Shown here: piece by piece, positions 49,883-59,514 of the stretch
Numbering within the stretch: the first letter of the stretch is position 1
How the letters are laid out: each line of letters opens with the position of its first letter
Assembly: GCF_018449635.1 (NCBI RefSeq)
Contig: NZ_JAAVUV010000006.1
Coordinates: forward strand, 310,001 to 374,000
Direction: 5' to 3'
Length of the DNA stretch: 64,000 bases
Origin: Caballeronia sp. dw_276
GTDB lineage: Bacteria; Pseudomonadota; Gammaproteobacteria; Burkholderiales; Burkholderiaceae
Position numbers and translations under genes: made by a program
Notes under the pieces: model-generated
The model's input: only the letters and a program-made list of their open reading frames with translations
Databases searched by the model: none
What the model was told of the DNA's origin: nothing

Positions 49883-50213
49883 GCGAAATAGAAGGAGAGC
49901 TGACGAGGGCGCTAGCGTTCGAAGACGTGCGGCTTGCGTTCGGTAAGACTGAATTGATCCAACGATTCTACCTTAGCAACCGGCCCGGGGCAGCGCGGGC
50001 CGGGATTTTGCCGCGATGTGCGGGGCGGGTGCGACATGTTTCTTATCTGGTGCGAACGCACGGCGTTTCAATACCGGATGTATCGAGCGTAACGGGAGGT
50101 AAATCGCATTGTCGGTAATGATGAGACGATTTTAAGATAGCTTCGCGTTCTGAAATAATGAGATTGAAAGGTTCGGGGCGCGGCGTTCTGACAATAAAAA
50201 GGAAGGTTCCATC
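49883..50213. other. Divergent intergenic region upstream of glnS
   Basis: About 330 bases with no supported gene. It must hold promoters for glnS (leftward) and the glycine-zipper gene (rightward), but no convincing hexamer pair was found. Confidence 0.4.
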
Positions 50214-50423
50214 ATGAACAAGATCACGCGGGTATCGATTCGGGTTGCTGCAGTTGCGACGTTGATCGCGGCAATGTCAGGGTGTGCGATGAGTCGTACG
50301 CAAGCGCACGCGGGGATTGGGGCTGCGGCCGGCGGGGCGTTGGGATACGTGTTGACGGGCGGGCCGTTGGGGACGGTTGCCGGGGCGGCGGCGGGTGGAC
50401 TCGTCGGGGCGGGGGTTAGGTAG
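50214..50423 (+). CDS. Glycine-zipper lipoprotein, OsmB-like
   Basis: The 69-residue protein has a lipoprotein signal (AAMSGC) and a short mature part that is almost entirely a glycine zipper, with GIGAAAGGALGYVLTGG and GTVAGAAAGGLVGAG. Such proteins resemble OsmB and often respond to stress; they may insert in or span the outer membrane. AAGGAAGG lies nine bases before the ATG. The stop is followed by TTTTTTT, but no stem was seen before it. Confidence 0.75.
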   Translation: MNKITRVSIRVAAVATLIAAMSGCAMSRTQAHAGIGAAAGGALGYVLTGGPLGTVAGAAAGGLVGAGVR

Positions 50424-50989
50424 GTTTTTTTGCGCGGGGCTGGAGTCGGGGGTTGGTGCCGGGATGCTGCTTTTTCGGTCTTCGCGCGTTATATCTTGGG
50501 CGTTTTCTTTAGCACTGTTAGCCACTGTGCGTGGCGGCACTTCATTTCTTTGTCCAAACGGCGACAAAGAAACGGAGCAAAGAAAACGCCTTTCAACAAT
50601 CGGCTCATAAGTGTCCCGAGCGTGCAGTTATGACGATTTGGGACCCCAAAAGCACGCTCGGCGTATAACCCCGGACCGTTGAAACCCTCCCCCTCCGGTC
50701 ACAGATACCCACACGCTTCGCCACCAGTGTGGGTAGCCGTTAATACGGAAGCCTGGGTTGTGCCTATTTACCCGTGAACGCATGGTTTGGTCGTGATGGT
50801 CCCCGGAATAGGCGGAATTGCCCCGACACAGCACCGAACCGCAGTTCCCCGGCCGCCGGGCGCCAGCAAAATCCGCCGCCCATTCCCGTATAATCGACAA
50901 TCCCGAATCTGGCCCCGGCTGGTGTTCATCGGCAGAAGTCGAAGCCTTGCCGTGCGCCGCAGCCGTACAAAACAGCAGACCCGCAAGCC
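50424..50989. repeat. Hairpin-rich intergenic DNA, possible interspersed repeat
   Basis: The 566 bases have no credible gene but three strong inverted repeats. They are TTTCTTTGTC/GACAAAGAAA (50545-50572), CCGAGCGTGC/GCACGCTCGG with an inner TTTGGG/CCCAAA stem (50616-50661), and ACCCACAC/GTGTGGGT (50707-50734). The stretch at about 50535-50600, rich in ACAAAGAAA, looks like a repeated sequence I recall from Burkholderiaceae genomes. A TATAAT at 50889-50894 near the right end may belong to the alaS promoter. Confidence 0.5.
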
Positions 50990-53614
50990 ATGAAAGCCGC
51001 CGACATCCGCGAGAAATTCCTCAAGTTCTTTGAATCGAAGGGCCACACGATCGTGCGCTCGTCCAGCCTCGTGCCGGGCAACGATCCCACGCTGCTGTTC
51101 ACAAACTCCGGCATGGTCCAGTTCAAGGACGTATTCCTCGGCACCGAATCGCGCCCCTATTCACGCGCGACCACGTCCCAACGCAGCGTGCGCGCCGGCG
51201 GCAAACACAACGACCTCGAAAACGTCGGCTACACAGCCCGCCATCACACGTTCTTCGAAATGCTCGGCAACTTTTCGTTTGGCGACTATTTCAAGCGCGA
51301 TGCAATCCACTACTGCTGGGAACTGCTGACCAAGGTCTACGGCCTGCCGCCGGAAAAACTCACGGTCACGGTCTATCAGGAAGACGACGAAGCGTTCGCC
51401 ATCTGGGAAAACGAAATCGGCGTGCCGAAGGAAAGAATCATCCGCATCGGCGACAACAAGGGCGCGCGCTACGCATCGGATAACTTCTGGACCATGGGCG
51501 ACACCGGTCCGTGCGGCCCGTGCTCGGAAGTGTTCTACGATCACGGCCCGGAAGTGTGGGGCGGCCCGCCAGGATCGCCTGAGGAGGACGGCGACCGTTT
51601 CATCGAGATCTGGAATCTCGTGTTCATGCAGTTCAACCGCGAGGCCCAGGGCAACATGACCAAGCTGCCCAAGCAAAGCGTCGATACCGGCATGGGCCTC
51701 GAACGTCTCGCCGCCGTGCTCCAGCATGTGCACAGCAATTACGAAATCGACCTGTTCCAGTCGCTCATCAAGGCCGCAGCCCGCGAAACGGGTACGCCGG
51801 ACCTCACGAACAATTCGCTGAAGGTGATCGCCGACCACATTCGCGCATGCTCGTTCCTGATCGTCGACGGCGTGATTCCCGGCAACGAAGGCCGTGGTTA
51901 TGTGCTGCGCCGTATCGTGCGCCGCGCGATCCGCCACGGTTACAAGCTCGGCCGCAAGGGCGCGTTTTTCCACAAGCTCGTAGCCGATCTGGTCGAGCAA
52001 ATGGGCGCGGCCTATCCGGAACTGAAGGACGCCCAGACGCGCGTCACGGATGTGCTTAGACAGGAAGAAGAGCGTTTCTTCGAAACCATCGAACACGGCA
52101 TGTCGATGCTCGAAACAGCGCTGGCCGAACTCGACGCAAAGGGCTCGAAGCAACTCGACGGCGAACTCGCGTTCAAGCTGCACGACACGTTCGGCTTCCC
52201 GCTGGATCTGACGGCGGACGTGTGCCGCGAGCGCGGCATCACGGTAGACGAAGCTGCGTTCGATGAAGCCATGGCGCGTCAACGCGAACAAGCGCGTTCG
52301 GCTGGCAAGTTCAAGTCGGCGCAAGGCCTGGAATACGCAGGCGAGAAAACCACGTTCCACGGCTACGAGAACGAGATTTTCGATGACGCGAAGATCGTCG
52401 CAATCTATGTAGACGGCGTTTCGGCAAAAGAAGCGCAGCCGGGCCAGCAGGCCGTCGTCGTGCTCGATCACACGCCGTTCTACGCGGAATCTGGCGGGCA
52501 GGCCGGCGATCAGGGCGTACTCGCGAACGCCGCGGTGCGCTTTGCAGTGGCCGATACGTTGAAGGTCCAATCGGACGTCGTCGGTCATCACGGCTCGGTC
52601 GAGCAAGGCACGCTGAAAGTGGGCGACGTGGTCAAGGCGGAAATCGATACGATTCGCCGTTTGCGCACCGCCCGCAATCACTCGGCAACGCACCTGATGC
52701 ACAAGGCGTTGCGCGAAGTGCTCGGCAGCCATGTGCAGCAAAAGGGTTCGCTCGTCGATCCCGACAAGACCCGTTTCGACTTCGCGCACAACGCGCCCAT
52801 GACGGACGAACAGATCCGTCGCGTGGAAGAAATCGTGAATGCGGAAGTGCTGGCGAACGCGCCGGGCATCGTGCGCGTGATGCCGTACGACGAAGCGGTG
52901 AAGGGCGGCGCAATGGCGCTCTTCGGCGAAAAATACGGCGACGAAGTGCGCGTGCTGGATCTCGGCTTTTCGCGCGAGTTGTGCGGCGGTACGCACGTGA
53001 ATCGCACGGGTGATATCGGCTTGTTCAAGATCGTGATGGAAGGCGGCGTCGCGGCGGGGATTCGTCGCGTGGAAGCCATTACCGGCGACAACGCCGTGCG
53101 TTTCGTGCAGGAACTCGACGCGCGGATCAACGCGGCATCGGCGGTATTGAAGGCGCAGCCGTCGGAGCTGACCCAGCGCATCACGCAGGTTCAGGAACAC
53201 GTGAAATCGCTGGAAAAGGAACTCGGCGCGCTGAAGTCGAAGCTGGCATCGAGCCAGGGCGACGAACTGGTGTCGCAAGCGGTCGAGATCGGCGGCGTGC
53301 ATGTTCTGGCTGCGCAATTGCCGGGCGCGGATGGCAAGACGCTGCGCGAAACCGTCGACAAATTGAAGGACAAGTTGAAGAACGCGGCTATCGTTCTCGC
53401 TGCCGTCGATGGCAACAAGGTCAGCCTGATTGCAGGCGTGACGGCGGAGGCATCGAAAAAAGTGAAGGCGGGCGATCTCGTAAATTTCGTTGCTCAGCAG
53501 GTTGGCGGCAAGGGCGGTGGCCGGCCGGACATGGCACAGGCGGGCGGCACGGAACCGCAGAACCTGGCTGCAGCGCTGGCAGGTGTCAATGAGTGGGTCA
53601 AAGGAAAGCTTTAA
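50990..53614 (+). CDS. alaS: Alanyl-tRNA synthetase
   Basis: AlaRS charges tRNA-Ala and edits Ser/Gly mistakes. The 874-residue class II enzyme has the aminoacylation core ([21 protein letters not shown], the motif 2 region near [19 protein letters not shown]), an editing domain with zinc ligands in [13 protein letters not shown] and [11 protein letters not shown], and a C-terminal oligomerisation domain ending [12 protein letters not shown]. Length and motifs are complete. The ATG at 50990 starts the standard [17 protein letters not shown] terminus. Confidence 0.98.
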   Translation: MKAADIREKFLKFFESKGHTIVRSSSLVPGNDPTLLFTNSGMVQFKDVFLGTESRPYSRATTSQRSVRAGGKHNDLENVGYTARHHTFFEMLGNFSFGDYFKRDAIHYCWELLTKVYGLPPEKLTVTVYQEDDEAFAIWENEIGVPKERIIRIGDNKGARYASDNFWTMGDTGPCGPCSEVFYDHGPEVWGGPPGSPEEDGDRFIEIWNLVFMQFNREAQGNMTKLPKQSVDTGMGLERLAAVLQHVHSNYEIDLFQSLIKAAARETGTPDLTNNSLKVIADHIRACSFLIVDGVIPGNEGRGYVLRRIVRRAIRHGYKLGRKGAFFHKLVADLVEQMGAAYPELKDAQTRVTDVLRQEEERFFETIEHGMSMLETALAELDAKGSKQLDGELAFKLHDTFGFPLDLTADVCRERGITVDEAAFDEAMARQREQARSAGKFKSAQGLEYAGEKTTFHGYENEIFDDAKIVAIYVDGVSAKEAQPGQQAVVVLDHTPFYAESGGQAGDQGVLANAAVRFAVADTLKVQSDVVGHHGSVEQGTLKVGDVVKAEIDTIRRLRTARNHSATHLMHKALREVLGSHVQQKGSLVDPDKTRFDFAHNAPMTDEQIRRVEEIVNAEVLANAPGIVRVMPYDEAVKGGAMALFGEKYGDEVRVLDLGFSRELCGGTHVNRTGDIGLFKIVMEGGVAAGIRRVEAITGDNAVRFVQELDARINAASAVLKAQPSELTQRITQVQEHVKSLEKELGALKSKLASSQGDELVSQAVEIGGVHVLAAQLPGADGKTLRETVDKLKDKLKNAAIVLAAVDGNKVSLIAGVTAEASKKVKAGDLVNFVAQQVGGKGGGRPDMAQAGGTEPQNLAAALAGVNEWVKGKL

Positions 53615-53634
53615 CCCGCCGCGAGGCCAGATTG

Positions 53635-53671
53635 AAAGCCCGCCATTGCGCAAAGCACGGCGGGCTTTTTC
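53635..53671 (+). terminator. Terminator of alaS
   Basis: AAAGCCCGCC pairs with GGCGGGCTTT around a 14-base loop, followed by TTTT. Confidence 0.85.
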
Positions 53672-53779
53672 GATTGCGAACGCACTATTTGCAAGCCGAT
53701 CGACAGGTACGTCACTTGCGGTTCCTTGCGTCAGCGCGGACACGAAGTCCCGCGCATTGACTACAAAAGGAACACGTTC

Positions 53780-54016
53780 ATGAACAAGAAATTTGTCTCG
53801 CTCGCACTCGCGTCCTCGATGCTCTTCACCACCGGCGCGGTCTATGCCAAGGGATGTCTGGAAGGCGCGGCAGTTGGTGGCGTGGCCGGTCACGTCGCGG
53901 GTAAGCACGGCGTGGTGGGTGCAGCCGGCGGTTGCGCAATCGGTCATCACGAAGCCAACAAAAAGGACAAACAAGCACAGCAATCCGCGGCAGCGAGCCA
54001 ACCCGCCGCCAAGTAA
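53780..54016 (+). CDS. Small exported glycine-zipper protein
   Basis: The 78-residue protein has a signal peptide cleaved near VYA. The mature protein is a glycine-zipper segment (GAAVGGVAGHVAGKHGVVGAAGG) with two cysteines and several histidines, then a Lys/Gln/Ala-rich tail. This resembles the small glycine-zipper 2TM proteins of the bacterial envelope. AAAAGGA lies nine bases before the ATG. It is a different protein from the OsmB-like lipoprotein on the other side of alaS. Its function is unknown. Confidence 0.72.
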   Translation: MNKKFVSLALASSMLFTTGAVYAKGCLEGAAVGGVAGHVAGKHGVVGAAGGCAIGHHEANKKDKQAQQSAAASQPAAK

Positions 54017-54137
54017 TTCGGATTTGTCTGTATCCGGGCGATGAAATCCGCGGCGGCGTCTTATTGACGTCTCCGCGAGTCTGGACGCGAACCGCTAAAA
54101 TAACGGCCACGTCCACATCGCTCCGGCACCAGACCGC

Positions 54138-55172
54138 ATGCAACATTTCGCCTCCGACAATTACGCCGGCATCTGCCCCGAAGCGCTGGCTGCGCTGATT
54201 GACGCCAACAATAGCGGCCACGAACCCGCTTACGGCGACGATTCCTGGACGCAAGGCGTCTGCGATCGCATCCGCGATCTTTTCCAGACAGACTGCGAAG
54301 TCTTTTTCGTCTTCAACGGCACGGCCGCCAATTCCCTGGCCCTTGCTTCGCTCTGCCAGTCCTATCATTCGGTGATCTGCCACGAACTTGCGCACATCGA
54401 GACCGATGAATGCGGCGGCCCGGAATTCTTCTCCGGCGGTTCGAAATTGCTGACGGCGCCGGGTATCGATGGAAAACTCACGCCGGATGCCATTGAAGCA
54501 ATCGTCACGCGTCGCGCCGATATCCACTACCCAAAGCCCAAGGTCGTCACGCTCACGCAATCCACCGAAGTGGGGACCGTGTATAGCGTCGAGGAGATTC
54601 GCGCGATCGCGGCCATTGCCAAGCGACGGCATTTGAAGGTGCATATGGACGGCGCGCGCTTTGCGAACGCGGTGGCGTCGCTGAACGTGCATCCATCGGA
54701 AATCACGTGGCGCGCAGGTGTCGATGTGCTGTGTTTCGGCGGCACGAAAAACGGCTTGCCGGTTGGCGAGGCGGTGATCTTCTTCGATAAAGCCCTGGCT
54801 GTCGATTTTGCGTATCGGCTCAAGCAGGCGGGGCAACTGGCGTCGAAGATGCGCTTTATTTCCGCGCCCTGGCTCGGCCTTCTGAACAACGATGTCTGGC
54901 TGCGCAATGCGCGTCACGCCAACTCGATGGCTCAGCTGATGGCCGACCGCCTTGCCGATATTGAAGGCGTGAAGGTCATGTTCAAGCCGCAATCCAACGC
55001 CGTGTTCGCCGAACTGCCGCCGCACGTGGCGCAGGCGCTACGCACGAAGGGCTGGAAGTTTTATCAGTTCATCGGCTCGGGCGGCTGCCGGCTGATGTGC
55101 GCGTGGGACACGCTGCCGGAAACGGTGGAACAATTCACTGCCGAAATCCGCGCGCTTTGCGCCGCTCGTTGA
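54138..55172 (+). CDS. ltaE: Low-specificity L-threonine aldolase
   Basis: This PLP enzyme cleaves threonine (and allo-threonine) to glycine and acetaldehyde. The 344-residue protein has the fold-type I pattern: NYAGICPEAL, GDDSWTQGVCDRI, FVFNGTAANSLAL with the phosphate-binding loop, CHELAHIETDECG, HMDGARFANA, and FGGTKNG with the PLP lysine. Some homologues in this group prefer beta-hydroxy substrates other than threonine. It leads a same-strand run of Nudix, alcohol dehydrogenase and thioesterase genes, with gaps of 25 to 80 bases. Confidence 0.9.
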   Translation: MQHFASDNYAGICPEALAALIDANNSGHEPAYGDDSWTQGVCDRIRDLFQTDCEVFFVFNGTAANSLALASLCQSYHSVICHELAHIETDECGGPEFFSGGSKLLTAPGIDGKLTPDAIEAIVTRRADIHYPKPKVVTLTQSTEVGTVYSVEEIRAIAAIAKRRHLKVHMDGARFANAVASLNVHPSEITWRAGVDVLCFGGTKNGLPVGEAVIFFDKALAVDFAYRLKQAGQLASKMRFISAPWLGLLNNDVWLRNARHANSMAQLMADRLADIEGVKVMFKPQSNAVFAELPPHVAQALRTKGWKFYQFIGSGGCRLMCAWDTLPETVEQFTAEIRALCAAR

Positions 55173-55197
55173 GTTCTCGACATCACGGAATTTACCC

Positions 55198-55728
55198 ATG
55201 ATCGAATACCATTTCTGTCCGCGCGATGCGAATAAGCTGGTCGAACGTGCCGATGCCGCCCACGAAGGCGGCCGCGTGCGGCTCGCGTGCCCGGACCCGG
55301 AGTGCGGCTTCGTTCACTGGAATAATCCGCTGCCGGTGGTGGCGGCTATCGTGGAATACGAGGGCAAGATCCTGCTCGCGCGCAACGCGGCGTGGCCCGA
55401 AGGCATGTTTGCGCTGATCACGGGCTTTCTGGAGAACGGCGAGACGCCCGAAGAAGGCATCGCGCGGGAAGTGCTCGAGGAAACATCGCTGGTTGCGCAA
55501 TCCGTGGAACTGGTTGGCGTGTACGAGTTCATCCGCAAGAATGAGCTGATCATTGCGTATCACGTGAAGGCGAACGGAACGATCGCGCTGTCGCCGGAAT
55601 TGCTCGAATACCGGCTGGTCGAGCCGCCGAAGCTAAGGCCGTGGCGCGCGGGAACGGGACACGCCGTTGCCGAATGGATGCGCAGGCGCGGGTTGGCCGT
55701 CGAATACGTGGACCGGCCGGGACAGTAG
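55198..55728 (+). CDS. Nudix hydrolase with N-terminal zinc-ribbon-like segment
   Basis: The 176-residue protein starts with a Cys-containing stretch (FCPRDANKL, then LACPDPECGF) that looks like a small zinc ribbon, as in NudC-type NADH pyrophosphatases. The Nudix box is complete (GFLENGETPEEGIAREVLEETSL, about residues 76-98). It is shorter than NudC (about 260 residues) and lacks its N-terminal domain and the SQPWPFPxS motif, so NudC identity is not claimed. It follows the threonine aldolase gene by 25 bases. Confidence 0.82.
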   Translation: MIEYHFCPRDANKLVERADAAHEGGRVRLACPDPECGFVHWNNPLPVVAAIVEYEGKILLARNAAWPEGMFALITGFLENGETPEEGIAREVLEETSLVAQSVELVGVYEFIRKNELIIAYHVKANGTIALSPELLEYRLVEPPKLRPWRAGTGHAVAEWMRRRGLAVEYVDRPGQ

Positions 55729-55809
55729 GCGCGCTCGCGGGTCTGCGTGATTGACGGACTCTCCCTGCACTCCTAACATGCCTGACGCAGACTACAACGG
55801 GGACACGTC

Positions 55810-56964
55810 ATGGCTTTCATCTTTTATCTCACGCATATTCATCTCGGCTTCGACGCGCTCGCCTCACTCGATGGCGAATGTGCGCGCATTGGCATCAGGC
55901 GGCCGCTGATCATCACGGACAAGGGCGTGCTCGCGGCAGGCCTCGTTTCGCAGACCGTCCAGGCGATGACCCTCGACGCCGGCGCGGTTCCCATCTTCGA
56001 TGAAACCCCGTCGAACCCAACCGAAGCCATGGTGATGAAAGCCGCGGCGCTCTACAAAAGCGAAAAGTGCGACGGCTTGATTGCGGTGGGCGGCGGGTCG
56101 TCCATCGATCTGGCAAAGGGCGTGGCGATCGCCGCGACGCATCCGGGCACGCTGACCGAATACGCGACCATTGAAGGCGGCAGCAACAGGATCACGTCGG
56201 ACGCTGCGCCGCTGATCGCTGTTCCGACCACCTCCGGCACGGGCAGCGAAGTGGCGCGCGGCGCGATCATCATTCTCGACGATGGCCGCAAGCTCGGCTT
56301 CCATTCATGGCATCTGCTGCCGAAATCGGCGATCTGCGATCCGTCGCTGACGCTGGGCTTGCCGCCCATGCTCACGGCCGCGACCGGCATGGATGCGATC
56401 GCGCATTGCATCGAAACGTTTCTTGCGCCCGCGTTCAATCCGCCTGCTGACGGCATTGCGCTGGATGGGCTCGAGCGCGCTTGGGCGAATATCGAAAAAG
56501 CGACGCACGATGGCCAGGATCGCGACGCGCGCCTGAACATGATGAGTGCCTCCATGCAGGGCGCGATGGCGTTCCAGAAGGGTCTTGGCTGCGTGCATTC
56601 GCTTTCGCATCCCATGGGCGGACTGGTCGTGAACGGACGTACCGGCTTGCATCACGGCACGCTGAACGCCGTGGTTCTTCCAGCCGTGCTGCGCTTCAAC
56701 GAAAGTGCGCCGAGCGTGATCGCTGAAAACCGTTTCGCACGCATGCGCCGCGTGATGAATCTCCCCGCTGGCGCCGATGTCGCTCAAGCCGTTCATGACA
56801 TCACCGCGCGTCTTGGCTTGCCAACGCGTTTGTCGCAAATGGGCGTGGAAGAGAACATGTTCGACAAGGTCATCAAAGGGGCGCTCGCCGATCATTGCCA
56901 CAAGACGAATCCGCGCGAGGCGAGCGCGGAGGATTATCGGCGGATGCTGCAGGAGTCGTTCTGA
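55810..56964 (+). CDS. Iron-containing alcohol dehydrogenase
   Basis: The 384-residue protein is a group III dehydrogenase. It has the NAD-binding loop GGGSSIDLAKG near residue 95 and TTSGTGSE near 145. Four metal ligands are seen, Asp in AICDPSL and His in DAIAHCIE, CVHSLSHPMGG and LHHGTLNAV. The substrate is an alcohol or a similar small compound that I cannot name. The thioesterase gene begins three bases after its stop, so the two are almost certainly co-transcribed. Confidence 0.92.
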   Translation: MAFIFYLTHIHLGFDALASLDGECARIGIRRPLIITDKGVLAAGLVSQTVQAMTLDAGAVPIFDETPSNPTEAMVMKAAALYKSEKCDGLIAVGGGSSIDLAKGVAIAATHPGTLTEYATIEGGSNRITSDAAPLIAVPTTSGTGSEVARGAIIILDDGRKLGFHSWHLLPKSAICDPSLTLGLPPMLTAATGMDAIAHCIETFLAPAFNPPADGIALDGLERAWANIEKATHDGQDRDARLNMMSASMQGAMAFQKGLGCVHSLSHPMGGLVVNGRTGLHHGTLNAVVLPAVLRFNESAPSVIAENRFARMRRVMNLPAGADVAQAVHDITARLGLPTRLSQMGVEENMFDKVIKGALADHCHKTNPREASAEDYRRMLQESF

Positions 56965-56967
56965 TTC

Positions 56968-57405
56968 ATGACGCGACCTGTACCCACGAAGCGCGCGGAT
57001 TATCCGCATTTTCTCTCGATCAACACGCGCTGGTCCGACAACGATATCTACGGCCACGTGAACAACGTGGTGTATTACAGCTACTTCGATACGGTGGTGA
57101 ACGAGTATCTGATCCGCGAAGGCGCGCTGGATCTGGAAGCCGGCAAGACGATCGGCCTCGTGGTCGAGACGCATTGCAGCTACTTTGCGTCGCTGGCGTT
57201 TCCTGATCGTATCGATGCCGGTCTGCGCGTCACGCAGCTTGGCACAACGAGCGTGCGTTATGAAGTCGGCATCTTCAGCGCCGGGTCTGAGCGACCGGCC
57301 GCGCAAGGGCATTTCGTGCATGTCTATGTGGATCGCGATACACGCCGTCCGGTGCCGCTGCCCGATGCGCTCGTTGCGGCGCTCAAGCCGCTCGTGAACG
57401 GGTAG
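56968..57405 (+). CDS. Hotdog-fold acyl-CoA thioesterase (4HBT family)
   Basis: The 145-residue protein is a single hotdog domain of the 4-hydroxybenzoyl-CoA thioesterase type. The catalytic Asp is in [19 protein letters not shown], the helical HVNNVVY segment that marks the family. It hydrolyses an unidentified acyl-CoA. It follows the alcohol dehydrogenase gene directly and is followed after 11 bases by the liv-type permease gene, so all may be one transcript. Confidence 0.88.
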   Translation: MTRPVPTKRADYPHFLSINTRWSDNDIYGHVNNVVYYSYFDTVVNEYLIREGALDLEAGKTIGLVVETHCSYFASLAFPDRIDAGLRVTQLGTTSVRYEVGIFSAGSERPAAQGHFVHVYVDRDTRRPVPLPDALVAALKPLVNG

Positions 57406-57416
57406 GGCCGCGCAGC

Positions 57417-58367
57417 GTGGACGCGTTCGTTCAGTGGTTCGCGATCAACCTTCTGAATGGCGTGAGCGTCGGGTTGCTGCTGTTCATGCTGTCGGCGGGA
57501 TTGACGCTGATCTTCAGCATGATGGGCGTGATCAACTTCGCGCACGCGAGCTTTTATATGCTCGGCGCGTATGTGGGTTACGCGCTCGCGGCGCATTTCG
57601 GTTTCTGGTTTGCATTGATCGTTTCACCGATGATTGTTGGCGCGCTCGGCGGGTTGTTCGAGCGCTTCCTGCTTCGTCGGATCGAAACGCGTGGTGCACT
57701 CGCCGAATTGTTGCTGACGTTCGGCGCGGCGTATTTGATCGCCGAAGCGGTCAAGCTTGTCTGGGGGCTCGCGCCGCTCAACGCCGCTGTCCCTCCTTCT
57801 CTCGATGGTCCTCTCTTCACGCTCTTCGGCGCGGCTTTTCCGCGTTACCGCGCGTTCATGATGGTCGTATCCATCGCGATGCTTGTAGCGTTGTACACAG
57901 TGTTGCATGTATCGCGGATAGGACTTGTGGTGCGGGCCGCGCTGACGCATGCAGCGACAGTCGAGACACTCGGGCACAACGTGCCCTATGCGTTCACGCT
58001 GGTCTTTGCTGCCGGCACGGCGCTCGCCGCGCTCGCCGGCGTGATCGGTGCACCGCTGTTCGTGATCGAGCCTTCGATGGCCGAGAACATCGGGCCGATC
58101 GTGTTTGTGGTTGTCGTCGTGGGCGGCCTGGGTTCCATTGGCGGGGCGCTCGTTGCGTCGATATTGATCGGGTGCGTGCAGACGTTCGCAGTCGGCACGA
58201 CGATGTCGCTGGGAATCATCTCGAAGGCGATGGGCGCCGAGTTGCCGCCGGCCTGGGCGGCGTTGAGCGTCGCGCAGATCGCGCCCGTGTTGCCTTATGT
58301 CCTGCTGGTTGCAATGCTCGTGCTACGGCCACGCGGGCTCTCCGGACAACGGGATGACGATGCTTGA
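57417..58367 (+). CDS. livH: LivH-type branched-chain amino acid ABC permease
   Basis: The 316-residue permease has about eight hydrophobic helices. It contains the LivH marks MLSAGLTLIFSMMGVINFAHA and the loop VRAALTHAATVETLGHNV, and a C-terminal VVVGGLGSIGGALVA segment. It would form the channel with LivM for a branched-chain amino acid or a related hydrophobic substrate; the name shows only the family. A GTG at 57417 starts it. No binding protein precedes it, which is unusual for a liv cluster. Confidence 0.85.
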   Translation: MDAFVQWFAINLLNGVSVGLLLFMLSAGLTLIFSMMGVINFAHASFYMLGAYVGYALAAHFGFWFALIVSPMIVGALGGLFERFLLRRIETRGALAELLLTFGAAYLIAEAVKLVWGLAPLNAAVPPSLDGPLFTLFGAAFPRYRAFMMVVSIAMLVALYTVLHVSRIGLVVRAALTHAATVETLGHNVPYAFTLVFAAGTALAALAGVIGAPLFVIEPSMAENIGPIVFVVVVVGGLGSIGGALVASILIGCVQTFAVGTTMSLGIISKAMGAELPPAWAALSVAQIAPVLPYVLLVAMLVLRPRGLSGQRDDDA

Positions 58368-59514
58368 GTTCAGGCGCCTGACACCATGGCTGCTGCTCAT
58401 AGCGGGTCTCGCGTTGCCGCCTGTGTTCAGCTCACAAAGCTGGCTGCTCGCGTATCTCGCACAGACGGCGACGATGATCGTGTTCGCGCTTTCATTCAAT
58501 CTGCTGCTTGGCGAAACAGGATTGCTGTCGTTTGGTCACGCCGTGTACGCGGGTCTTGGCGCGTTTGCCGCCGCGCATTTCTTCAATCGATACCACTTGC
58601 CCCTGCCGTTGTTGCCGCTGGTCAGCGGTCTTGCCGCGGCGTTTGCCGGCATCGTATTCGGCTTCTTTTCCACGCGCCGCGCCGGCACCACGTTCGCGAT
58701 GATCACGCTCGGAATCGGAGAGCTGGTTGCGGCGGCTGTGTGGCTCGTGCCGGGATGGTTCGGCGGCGAGGGCGGCGTTTCCATCGATCGTGCGAGCGGA
58801 CCCGCGGTTCTGGGTTTGACCTTCGGACCCGCGATTCAGGCTTATGCATTGATCGCGATCTGGTGCGTGCCTGCATCTCTCTCGATGTACAGGTTCTCGC
58901 GCATGCCGTTTGTGCGTGTCGCGAATGCCGTGCGCGATAACCCCGTGCGTGCCGCTGCCATTGGTTTCGATCCGCGCCGTGTGCGCTTTGTCATGGTTAT
59001 CGTGGCGGCGTTTTTTGCGGGCGTGGCGGGGGGGCTTGGGCTCATCAACGTGGAACTGGCATCGGCGGAAGGCGTGGGGCTGGCGCGCTCGGGAAGCGTG
59101 CTGATTGCGGTGGTTATCGGTGGGACCGGGGTATTTTTCGGGCCCGTGTTGGGCGCGGTTCTGCTTACGTTCTTTAGCGTGGCGGTGGCGAGTGTGTCGC
59201 CCGCATGGGCGGCCTATCTCGGCTTGTTTTTTGTGTGGGCCGTGGCCGCGGCGCCGAGGGGATTGTCGGGATTGTTGGTTGAACAATCACGCGAACTTTC
59301 AGCTCCTGTTGCATGCGCGTCTCTAGCATGGTTGATAGCGATTGTGATCGCGGTAGAACTCGCTTACGCGCTGCAATTTGATAGCCACGGCGACGGCTTC
59401 GCGCATATTGCAGGATTGCTGCTTGACGCTCACCGCGCCGGTCCGTGGTGTCTCGCGTTGTTCAGCGCCGCGATTGCCTTGGTGCTCACAAGAGTTTCAC
59501 GGAGCGCACGATGA
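58354..59514 (+). CDS. livM: LivM-type branched-chain amino acid ABC permease
   Basis: The 386-residue permease has about ten helices and the LivM marks FALSFNLLLGETGLLSFGHA near the N terminus, TTFAMITLGIGEL, and AAIGFDPRRVRFVMVIVAAF. The C terminus is extended by about 60 residues with an extra helix. The ATG at 58354 overlaps the livH end by 14 bases; an ATG at 58360 is nearly equivalent. Its TGA overlaps the livG ATG (ATGA). Confidence 0.85.
   Translation: MTMLEFRRLTPWLLLIAGLALPPVFSSQSWLLAYLAQTATMIVFALSFNLLLGETGLLSFGHAVYAGLGAFAAAHFFNRYHLPLPLLPLVSGLAAAFAGIVFGFFSTRRAGTTFAMITLGIGELVAAAVWLVPGWFGGEGGVSIDRASGPAVLGLTFGPAIQAYALIAIWCVPASLSMYRFSRMPFVRVANAVRDNPVRAAAIGFDPRRVRFVMVIVAAFFAGVAGGLGLINVELASAEGVGLARSGSVLIAVVIGGTGVFFGPVLGAVLLTFFSVAVASVSPAWAAYLGLFFVWAVAAAPRGLSGLLVEQSRELSAPVACASLAWLIAIVIAVELAYALQFDSHGDGFAHIAGLLLDAHRAGPWCLALFSAAIALVLTRVSRSAR

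Noticed and set aside
51161-54001. A 946-codon frame antisense to alaS
   Set aside because: High GC makes long antisense frames. Its product has no recognisable domain, and alaS on the other strand is complete with all motifs.
55198-55728. NudC (NADH pyrophosphatase)
   Set aside because: Too short and lacks the SQPWPFPxS motif, although a zinc-ribbon-like start and a Nudix box are present.
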